Part shown: in pieces, positions 1-6,290 of the stretch
How positions within the stretch are numbered: position 1 is the first letter of the stretch
Layout: every line of letters starts with the position of its first letter
Assembly (NCBI GenBank): GCA_949744025.1
Contig: CATJWA010000199.1
Span: 1 to 10,715 of the forward strand
Source of the DNA: an uncultured Eubacteriales bacterium
Lineage (GTDB): Bacteria > Bacillota > Clostridia > Oscillospirales > Oscillospiraceae
Length of the DNA stretch: 10,715 nt
Direction of reading: 5' to 3'
Made by a program: the position numbers and the translations under genes
The notes under the pieces: model-generated
Database searches by the model: none
What the model was told of the DNA's origin: nothing
The model's input: the letters and a program-made list of their open reading frames with translations, nothing else

Positions 1-3000
1 CCCGACGGTATTACCGCAGCGGTGAGAGCGAATATTACCTCAACCGCGAGAGCGTGCGCCTGCGGGACGTGACCGAGCTGCTGATGGACACCGGTCTGGG
101 CCGCGACGGCTACAGCGTTATCGGTCAGGGCAGAATTGCGGAGATAGTCTCCGCCCGCAGCACCGACCGGCGGGAAATTTTCGAGGAGGCGGCTGGAATA
201 GCCCGCTACCGCCGGCGCAAGGAGGAGGCCGAGCGCAAGCTTGAGCGCACGGAGGAAAATTTGGTGCGCATAAACGACAAAATTGACGAGCTGGAGATGC
301 AGGTCAACCCCCTGCGTGAACAGGCGGAGACGGCAAAACGCTATCTCATCCTGCGCGACGAGCAGCGTACTCTGGAAATCTCCGTGTGGATGGAGACGCT
401 CGACCGCCTGCAAACACAGGCCGAGGCGGTGAACGCCGACTATGAGCAGGCCAAAGGCGGCCTTGAGCAGGCCGAGCGCGAGCTGAGCAGGGTGTACGCC
501 GAGTCAGAGAAGTGCACGGAGAAAATGCGGGAATGCGATGTTGAGTCAGAGAGCCTGCGTGCGCAGTGCTCAAAGGCCGAGGCGCTTGCGTCCGAGGAGG
601 AGAGCGCCATGGCGGTGCTGAGAACTAACCTTGAGCACAATCAGGAGAGTATAGCCCGGCTTGAGGAGGAGATAAGCGAGCAGAGCGGACGGGCAGAAAG
701 CATAAGGACTCAGATAGAGGAACACGGCGCGCGCCTTGAGCAGATAGACTCGGAAAAATCCCGCTGCGAGGGCGAGATTGCCGCGGCGGTGGCCGAGACG
801 GAGAAAAACGCCGCCGAGGCCGGCCGTAATGAGCAGGGCATAAGCGAGCTGGTGACGCGCGAGAACGCCGCTCTGGAGGCGCTGGCGCAGAAGCAGACGA
901 TGCTGACAATGCTTGCTGACCGCCGCCGTGAGCTGGGCGAGCGGGTATCCACAATCGACGCGGAGAGCGCCGCGGGCGAGGAAAAGTACGCCGCCGCGGG
1001 CGCGAAGCTGCGTATAGCTCAGAGCGAGCTGGACAAGGCGAGGGGACGGCTTGACGAGATAAATAATGTAATAAGCGGGCACAGACTGCTCATGTCCGGA
1101 AGGGAGCAGAGGGCCGAGGAGCTTGGCGAAACTTTCAACAGGCTGACTGTGGAGCTGCGCTCAACGCAGGCGCGGGCGAACATGCTCGCGGAGATGGAAA
1201 AGGAATTTGAGGGCATGGGCAAGGCGGTGAAAACCGTTATGCGCGAGGCCGGACGCGGGGCGCTGAAGGGGATTTTCGGACCTGTGGCAAGCCTCGTGAC
1301 GGTGGACGAGCGCTATGCCCTGGCGATAGAGACCGCGCTGGGCGCGGCAATGCAGAACATAGTCGTAGATACTCAAGATGCCGGCAGAGCCGCCATTGAA
1401 ATGCTCAAGCGCGGCGACGGCGGCCGCGCGACGTTTCTGCCTCTGTCGGCGATGCGTCCGAACAGCCTGCGCCGTGTTCCGGAGGGCGAGGAGGGCTATG
1501 TCGGAGTGGCAGCGCAGCTTGTGGGTTACGACAGGCGTTTTGAGAATGTTTTTCTAAACCTGCTCGGCCGCACAGTCGTTGCGGAGGACCTTGGCAGCGC
1601 TGTGAGAATGTCGAAGAAGTTTGACAACCAGCTGCGTATTGTCACGCTTGACGGGCAGCTTATAAACGCCGGCGGCTCCATGACCGGCGGCAGCACGGCG
1701 AAGAATGTGGGGATACTGTCCCGCGCGAACGAGCTGAAAAGGCTGCGCGAAAAGCTGAAAAAGCTTGAGCGCGACGAGGCGGATACACGCGGCAGGCTTG
1801 CCGAGGCACAGAGAGAGCTGGCCGCGGCGAAGTACGAGATGGAGCAGGCTGCCTCCGAGCAGGGCGAGGCCGCGGAGACCGTACACCGCTGGGAGAGCGA
1901 GGCGGCGCAGTGCCGCGTGCTGCAAAGCGCGGCGGACGAGGCACTCGAGACGCTGGAAAACGAAAAAACCGGAATATCCGCACGCATAAACGAAAACCAG
2001 CGGCGAGCGGAGCAGGCGGAAAAAGAGGCCGTCGGCCTTGAAGCTGAGCTTGAGAAGGTGCGCGCGGAAATAGCGGGCCTTTCCGGCGGACGTGAGGAGT
2101 TTGAAAAGCGCCGTGCAGCGCTGGCGGAAAAGCTGGCGATTCTGCGTGAGAGCGTGGCCTCGCTGGAGGCTGAGCGCGACGCGACGCTTCGCTCGCGGGG
2201 CAGCCTGTCGGAGCTGCTTGAGGCAATTTCCGGCGACGGAGAGCAGCGCCGCCGCAGCATATCCGAGACGCGGGAGAAAAACGCCGATATTGAGCGCCGC
2301 CTTGCCGAGGCGGGGGAGCAGAACAGTCGGCGCCGTGAAGAAATTGCGGCGCTGAAGGGGCGGATAGAAACGGTAAACTCGCGCAGAATGGAGCTTGAGG
2401 GCCGGCGCACGCGCTGCGAGAAGGAAGGTCAGGACAAAAACCGGCAGCTTCTGGACATGCAGTCGGTATGCGCCCGATTTGAGCAGAAGAAGCTTGCCGC
2501 CGAACTGGAGGAAAAAAGCATAGTCGATAAGCTCTGGGAGGGCTACGAGCTCAGCCGTAGCGCGGCGGGAGAGCTGCGTCAGGCCGTGGAGGACATGGAC
2601 GCGGCATCAAAGCGGATAAATGAGCTCAGGCGGGAGATAAGCCGGCTCGGGAACGTGAACATCGGCGCTATAGAGGAATACGAGCGCGTGAGTGAGCGCT
2701 ACGACTTTCTCAGCGAGCAGCGAGGGGATGTCAGCAAGGCGAAAAAAGAGCTGGAGAAGATAATATCCGAGCTCACCGGCGAAATGAAGGAGATTTTTAC
2801 CGCTCAGTTCAAGGCCATAAACGCAAGCTTCAAGGAGGTCTTTTTGGAGCTGTTCGGCGGCGGCCGCGCCTCGCTGGAGCTTGAGGATGAGGAAAACGTG
2901 CTCGAGTGCGGCATAGAAATCAAGGTCCAGCCCCCCGGCAAGGCGGTGACGACGATAAGCCTGCTGTCCGGCGGCGAGAAGTCTTTCGTGGCGATAACGC

Positions 3001-3263
3001 TGTATTTCGCGATAATGAAGGTAAGGCCGACGCCGTTCTGCATAATGGACGAGATTGACGCGGCGCTGGACGAGGCCAACGTGATACGTTACGCCGAGTA
3101 CATGCGCTCCATGGCGAAGAACACGCAGTTTATCGCCATAACCCACCACCGCGGCACGATGGAGGAGGCGGACATGCTCTACGGCGTTACCATGCAGGAA
3201 AAGGGCGTGACGACGGTTATATCCGTTGACCTCGACGAGGCGGAGAAAAGCGCCGCAGAATAA
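1..3263 (+). CDS. smc: Chromosome segregation protein SMC (5' truncated by window edge)
   Basis: SMC is the ATPase core of the bacterial condensin (with ScpA and ScpB), which compacts and separates replicated chromosomes. The frame is already open at base 3, where RRYYRSGESEYYLN matches SMC family sequence, so the GTG at 54 is internal and not the start. About 100 N-terminal residues, including Walker A, lie upstream of the window. Visible in order: the end of the N-terminal head with YSVIGQGRI and IFEEAAG (about 111-195); a long Glu/Arg/Ala-rich coiled-coil arm (about 195-1260); the hinge (about 1269-1700) ending in the glycine-rich GGSMTGGS; the returning coiled coil (about 1730-2790); and the C-terminal head with the ABC signature LSGGEK (2964-2981) and Walker B FCIMDE (3036-3053). 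The visible 1,086 residues plus the missing part give the usual length of about 1,190. It ends in TAA, 34 nt before ftsY, a neighbour pair common in Firmicutes. Truncation is due only to the window edge. Confidence 0.97.
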   Translation, partial: RRYYRSGESEYYLNRESVRLRDVTELLMDTGLGRDGYSVIGQGRIAEIVSARSTDRREIFEEAAGIARYRRRKEEAERKLERTEENLVRINDKIDELEMQVNPLREQAETAKRYLILRDEQRTLEISVWMETLDRLQTQAEAVNADYEQAKGGLEQAERELSRVYAESEKCTEKMRECDVESESLRAQCSKAEALASEEESAMAVLRTNLEHNQESIARLEEEISEQSGRAESIRTQIEEHGARLEQIDSEKSRCEGEIAAAVAETEKNAAEAGRNEQGISELVTRENAALEALAQKQTMLTMLADRRRELGERVSTIDAESAAGEEKYAAAGAKLRIAQSELDKARGRLDEINNVISGHRLLMSGREQRAEELGETFNRLTVELRSTQARANMLAEMEKEFEGMGKAVKTVMREAGRGALKGIFGPVASLVTVDERYALAIETALGAAMQNIVVDTQDAGRAAIEMLKRGDGGRATFLPLSAMRPNSLRRVPEGEEGYVGVAAQLVGYDRRFENVFLNLLGRTVVAEDLGSAVRMSKKFDNQLRIVTLDGQLINAGGSMTGGSTAKNVGILSRANELKRLREKLKKLERDEADTRGRLAEAQRELAAAKYEMEQAASEQGEAAETVHRWESEAAQCRVLQSAADEALETLENEKTGISARINENQRRAEQAEKEAVGLEAELEKVRAEIAGLSGGREEFEKRRAALAEKLAILRESVASLEAERDATLRSRGSLSELLEAISGDGEQRRRSISETREKNADIERRLAEAGEQNSRRREEIAALKGRIETVNSRRMELEGRRTRCEKEGQDKNRQLLDMQSVCARFEQKKLAAELEEKSIVDKLWEGYELSRSAAGELRQAVEDMDAASKRINELRREISRLGNVNIGAIEEYERVSERYDFLSEQRGDVSKAKKELEKIISELTGEMKEIFTAQFKAINASFKEVFLELFGGGRASLELEDEENVLECGIEIKVQPPGKAVTTISLLSGGEKSFVAITLYFAIMKVRPTPFCIMDEIDAALDEANVIRYAEYMRSMAKNTQFIAITHHRGTMEEADMLYGVTMQEKGVTTVISVDLDEAEKSAAE

Positions 3264-3283
3264 CCGCCCGGCATATTTATGAA

Positions 3284-3290
3284 AAGGGGA
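3284..3290 (+). promoter_or_regulatory. Ribosome binding site of ftsY
   Basis: The purine run AAGGGGA lies 7 nt before the ATG at 3298 in the 34-nt smc-ftsY gap and supports that start. No convincing promoter or terminator is visible in the gap, so ftsY is probably co-transcribed with smc. Confidence 0.7.
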
Positions 3291-3297
3291 AACGCAA

Positions 3298-4206
3298 ATG
3301 GGATTTTTTGAGAAGATAAAAAACGGCCTTGCGCGCACGAAGCAGAGCATGACCGTTTCCATGAACAACATGTTCGCCGGATTCACGGGAGAAAACGAAG
3401 AGTTTTACGACGAGCTGGAGGACACGCTTATCATGGCCGACGCGGGCGTGAGCGCCTCTGTAAAGGCGGTGGAGCGTCTGCGCGAGGTGGTTACGGAGCG
3501 TGGCCTGCGCGGCGGAGAGGAGCTGCGCGCAGCTTTCCGCGAGGTGCTCGCGGAGATACTTGATGTCGGCAGCCGTGAGCTCAGGCTGGGCACAAAGCCG
3601 TCGGTTATCCTCATGGTGGGCGTGAACGGAGTGGGTAAGACCACGACCATAGGCAAGCTGCCTGCCAATCTGCACGAGCAGGGAAAAAAGGTGCTGCTGT
3701 GCGCGGGCGACACCTTCCGAGCGGCCGCGGCCGAGCAGCTCGGCGTGTGGGCGCAGAGAAGCGGCGCGGACATAGTCCGCCATGAGGAGGGGTCAGACCC
3801 CGCCGCCGTGGTGTACGACGGTATATCCGCGGCCAAGGCGCGCGGCGCGGACGTTATAATAATAGACACAGCCGGACGGCTGCACAACAAGCAGAACCTG
3901 ATGAACGAGCTGGCGAAAATTCGCCGCATAATAGGCCGCGAGCTGCCCGACGCGGATGTGGAGACTCTGCTGGTGATAGACGCCACAACAGGGCAGAACG
4001 GGCTTATCCAGGCCAAAAGCTTCGGCGAGACCGCAGACGTGACGGGCATAGTGCTGACCAAGCTTGACGGCACGGCCAAGGGTGGTATAGTCTTTGCCAT
4101 AGCCGACGAGCTGAAAGTGCCGGTAAAGTATATCGGCGTGGGCGAGGGGCAGGACGACCTTATGCCTTTCGAGCCGGACGGCTTTGCCGAGGCGCTGCTT
4201 CAATAG
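3298..4206 (+). CDS. ftsY: Signal recognition particle receptor FtsY
   Basis: FtsY is the membrane-associated SRP receptor GTPase. It docks the SRP-ribosome-nascent chain complex and hands it to the SecYEG translocon. The protein has 302 residues: an amphipathic N-terminal helix MGFFEKIKNGLARTK (1-15) that probably binds lipid, an N domain to about residue 100, and the G domain. Visible GTPase motifs are G1 GVNGVGKT (108-115), G2 DTFRAAAAEQL (138-148), G3 DTAGR (190-194), G4 TKLD (254-257) and GVGE followed by DLMPF (280-291). The long acidic A domain of E. coli FtsY is absent, as is usual in Firmicutes. There is no methionine-rich M domain, which rules out Ffh. One oddity is Pro122 in GKLPANL, where the family nearly always has Ala (GKLA). 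The start is supported by the upstream RBS. The TAG stop overlaps the rdgB RBS, suggesting translational coupling. Confidence 0.97.
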   Translation: MGFFEKIKNGLARTKQSMTVSMNNMFAGFTGENEEFYDELEDTLIMADAGVSASVKAVERLREVVTERGLRGGEELRAAFREVLAEILDVGSRELRLGTKPSVILMVGVNGVGKTTTIGKLPANLHEQGKKVLLCAGDTFRAAAAEQLGVWAQRSGADIVRHEEGSDPAAVVYDGISAAKARGADVIIIDTAGRLHNKQNLMNELAKIRRIIGRELPDADVETLLVIDATTGQNGLIQAKSFGETADVTGIVLTKLDGTAKGGIVFAIADELKVPVKYIGVGEGQDDLMPFEPDGFAEALLQ

Positions 4207-4213
4207 GGAGGAG
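4205..4213 (+). promoter_or_regulatory. Ribosome binding site of rdgB, overlapping the ftsY stop
   Basis: AGGGAGGAG is a strong Shine-Dalgarno sequence 7 nt before the ATG at 4221. Its first two bases are the last two of the ftsY TAG stop. A ribosome finishing ftsY therefore sits on the next initiation site, which fits coupled translation. Confidence 0.75.
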
Positions 4214-4220
4214 AGCGCAA

Positions 4221-4817
4221 ATGAGATATGTGCTTGCCTCAAACAACGAAAACAAGCTGCGGGAAATGCGAGAGCTGCTCTCGGGCGAGGGAATAGAGCT
4301 GGTGAGCCAGCGTCAGGCCGGCTGTGATTTTTCCGTGGAGGAGACGGGCTCGAGCTTTGAGGAAAACGCCTATTTGAAGGCCGCGGCCGTGACAGATGCG
4401 ACGGGCCTGCCGGCCGTGGCGGACGACTCGGGCCTTATGGTGGAGGCGCTTGACGGCGCGCCGGGACTCTATTCGGCACGCTATACCGGAAACCACGAGG
4501 ACACTGATGCGGCACGCACCGCCTTTCTGCTGGAAAAACTGGCCGGAGAGGGGAATCGAGCTGCTAAATTTGCCAGCTCGATATGCTGCACTTTTCCAAA
4601 TGGGGAGGTGCTTCGCGCCTACGGAGAGTGCCAGGGGAGTATTTTAAAAGCGCCGCGCGGCGACGGAGGCTTTGGTTACGACCCCGTATTTCTGCCGCAG
4701 GGTATGGAGAAATCAATGGCAGAGCTGTCGGAGGACGAGAAAAACAGAATATCGCACCGAGGCAGGGCGATGAGAAAATTTATCGAGGAGCTGAGGAAAC
4801 ATAATGCTGACAAGTAA
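4221..4817 (+). CDS. rdgB: XTP/dITP diphosphatase (RdgB/HAM1 family)
   Basis: This enzyme hydrolyses non-canonical purine triphosphates (dITP, ITP, XTP) to monophosphate and pyrophosphate, keeping deaminated bases out of DNA and RNA. It is cytosolic, Mg-dependent and normally a dimer. The 198 residues match the family length. Visible motifs: ASNNENKLREM (6-16), which binds the phosphate tail; EETGSSFEENAYLKA (40-54); AVADDSGLMVEALDGAPGLY (65-84), with the acidic Asp68-Asp69 pair; GFGYDPVFLP (150-159); and SMAELSEDEKNRISHRGRA (165-183), with the base-specificity SHR. The start is fixed by the strong RBS and by family alignment at MRYVLASNN. The 3' end overlaps yhbY by 14 nt in another frame. 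A 9-bp inverted repeat lies inside the gene at 4555-4582. Confidence 0.96.
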   Translation: MRYVLASNNENKLREMRELLSGEGIELVSQRQAGCDFSVEETGSSFEENAYLKAAAVTDATGLPAVADDSGLMVEALDGAPGLYSARYTGNHEDTDAARTAFLLEKLAGEGNRAAKFASSICCTFPNGEVLRAYGECQGSILKAPRGDGGFGYDPVFLPQGMEKSMAELSEDEKNRISHRGRAMRKFIEELRKHNADK

Positions 4818-5112
4818 GCAGCGCGCCCAGCTAAAGGGTATAGCCGCCGGACTGGACACGATAGTTCAAATTGGGAAGGGCGGAATAACGGAAAACGTGA
4901 TAAGCCAGGTCGGCGGCGCTCTGGCAGCAAGGGAGATAATCAAGGGCAGGGTGCTGGAAAACTCTCTGCTGACCGCGCGCGAAGCCTGCGACGCGCTGTC
5001 GGAGGCCTGCGGGGCAGAGCAGGTGCAGGTTATCGGCAGTAAGTTTGTGCTGTATAAGAAAAACGCAAAAGAGCCTAAAATAGAGCTTGTCGGAGAGAAG
5101 AAAAGAAAATGA
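4804..5112 (+). CDS. yhbY: Ribosome assembly RNA-binding protein YhbY (CRM domain)
   Basis: YhbY is a small CRM-domain RNA-binding protein that associates with pre-50S particles and is implicated in large-subunit maturation. The 102 residues begin MLTSKQRAQLKGIAAGL, the standard YhbY opening, which fixes the ATG at 4804 inside the end of rdgB. A GAGG at 4793-4796 gives a 7-nt spacing. The central loop VQIGKGGITENVI (21-33) carries the GxxG-like RNA-binding signature. AREIIKGRVLEN (42-53) and QVIGSKFVLYKKN (75-87) are the other conserved strands. The lysine-rich tail (GEKKRK) suits rRNA contact. The 14-nt overlap with rdgB and the ATGA overlap with nadD imply coupled translation. Together with rsfS and rpsU it gives the cluster its ribosome theme. 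Confidence 0.95.
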   Translation: MLTSKQRAQLKGIAAGLDTIVQIGKGGITENVISQVGGALAAREIIKGRVLENSLLTAREACDALSEACGAEQVQVIGSKFVLYKKNAKEPKIELVGEKKRK

Positions 5113-6281
5113 AGATTTGCGTTTACGGCGGAAGCTTTAACCCGCCGCATGTGGGACACATAGCCGCGGCCCGTGCCGCGCTGGAACAGCTCAGTCCGGA
5201 CAAAATGCTCGTGATACCCGAGCGCGCCGCGCCGCACAAGGACATGCCTGAGGACAGCCCGGAGCCCGAGCAGCGCTTTGAGCTTACGCGTTTGTCTTTC
5301 GGAGACATACCGTGCATCGAGGTCAGCGATATGGAGCTGCGGCGAGAGGGAAAAAGCTATACGGCCGATACCCTGCGCGGGCTGCTGGAGCTTTATCCGG
5401 AAGCTCAGATTTATCTGCTTTTAGGCACGGACATGCTCTGCACCTTTGAGCAGTGGCGCGATTTTGAGTGGATACTGCAAAACGCAAGGCTCGCCGCCGT
5501 GGCGCGGGACGTGGGTGAGAGCGGAAAAATAAGCGACGCGGCGGGCGCTCTGAGCAAAAAATACGGCGCGCGCGTGGAAGTTATAGACGCGCCCGCCCTG
5601 CCTGCGTCCTCAACGGATGTGCGTGACGCCCTGCGCAGGGGCTGCGGCAGGGAGCTGATGCATCCGTCGGCATATGAGTATGTGATACAGCACCGGCTGT
5701 ATGGTGCAAAGCCGCAGCGCGAGTGGCTGCGCGAGCAGGCTTACGCCATGCTCAAGCCGCAGCGCATACCGCATGTCCGCGGAGTTGAGGAGGAAGCTGA
5801 GCGCCTTGCCCGCCGCTGGGGCACGGACGCGGAGAAAGCCGCCGAGGCAGGCATACTGCATGACATAACGAAAAAATTAGACCTTAATCAGCAGTTGATA
5901 TTATGCGAAAAATATGGTATCATTACAGATAAGCTTGAGCGCACAAATGAAAAGCTTCTACACGCTAAAACCGGAGCGGCAGTCGCCCGCGGCCGGTTCG
6001 GAGTGTGTGACGAGGTGTACGAGGCCATAAAGTGGCACACAACCGGCAAGCCGGATATGTCAATGCCGGAAAAGATACTGTACATGGCCGATTACATAGA
6101 GCCCACACGAGATTTCGACGGAGTGGAGCGCCTGCGCGCTCTGGCCTATGAGAATATCGACGCGGCTATGGAGCTCGGACTGAGGATGAGCCTTGAGGAT
6201 GTCGCAAGCCGAGGCCAGCAGCCGCACGAAAACAGCGCCGCCGCACTTGAGTGGTATGCGGCGAAAAATCATCGGGAGTAA
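5109..6281 (+). CDS. nadD: Fused nicotinate-nucleotide adenylyltransferase (NadD) and HD-domain Ap4A hydrolase (YqeK)
   Basis: One 390-residue frame encodes two enzymes that are usually separate adjacent genes. Residues 1 to about 200 are NadD, which converts nicotinate mononucleotide and ATP to nicotinate adenine dinucleotide in NAD synthesis. Visible there are the nucleotidyltransferase GGSFNPPHVGH (7-17), HKD (43-45), LLGTDML (104-110) and the SSTDVR motif (167-172). Residues from about 205 form a YqeK-like HD domain that would cleave Ap4A symmetrically into two ADP. It has His222 (RIPHVRGV), the His251-Asp252 pair in AGILHDITK, His285, His310 in KWHTTG, and Asp328 in KILYMADYIEPTRDF, matching the order of HD metal ligands. 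Both halves look intact. The ATG overlaps the yhbY stop as ATGA, with GGAGAG at 5092-5097 as a likely RBS. The stop is 9 nt before the LCP gene. Similar NadD-HD fusions are known from mycoplasmas; how widespread they are in Clostridia I cannot check. Confidence 0.94.
   Translation: MKICVYGGSFNPPHVGHIAAARAALEQLSPDKMLVIPERAAPHKDMPEDSPEPEQRFELTRLSFGDIPCIEVSDMELRREGKSYTADTLRGLLELYPEAQIYLLLGTDMLCTFEQWRDFEWILQNARLAAVARDVGESGKISDAAGALSKKYGARVEVIDAPALPASSTDVRDALRRGCGRELMHPSAYEYVIQHRLYGAKPQREWLREQAYAMLKPQRIPHVRGVEEEAERLARRWGTDAEKAAEAGILHDITKKLDLNQQLILCEKYGIITDKLERTNEKLLHAKTGAAVARGRFGVCDEVYEAIKWHTTGKPDMSMPEKILYMADYIEPTRDFDGVERLRALAYENIDAAMELGLRMSLEDVASRGQQPHENSAAALEWYAAKNHRE
5895..5923 (+). promoter_or_regulatory. 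Putative internal sigma-A promoter inside the nadD-yqeK gene
   Basis: TTGATA (5895-5900) is followed after exactly 17 nt by TATCAT (5918-5923), which is preceded by TGG as an extended -10 element. Each hexamer is one base from consensus. The site sits in a locally AT-rich patch of an otherwise GC-rich gene and points toward the LCP gene. A transcript would start near 5930 and have a leader of about 360 nt. It is a sequence match only, so chance is possible. Confidence 0.4.
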
Positions 6282-6290
6282 GCCTTAATT

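Noticed and set aside
54..56. GTG at 54 as the smc start codon
   Set aside because: The frame is open to the window edge and residues encoded upstream (RRYYRSGESEYYLN) are conserved SMC sequence.
1526..2410. 294-codon Ser/Arg-rich open frame on the - strand opposite smc
   Set aside because: It is the complement of the Glu/Ala/Arg-rich coiled coil of SMC. There is no family match and no credible RBS.
3279..3311. Ten-codon frame overlapping the start of ftsY
   Set aside because: There is no RBS before its ATG, and the purine run inside it is clearly the ftsY RBS.
3722..3733. 12-bp palindrome CGGCCGCGGCCG in ftsY
   Set aside because: It is explained by GC-rich codons for the conserved alanine run of the G2 motif.
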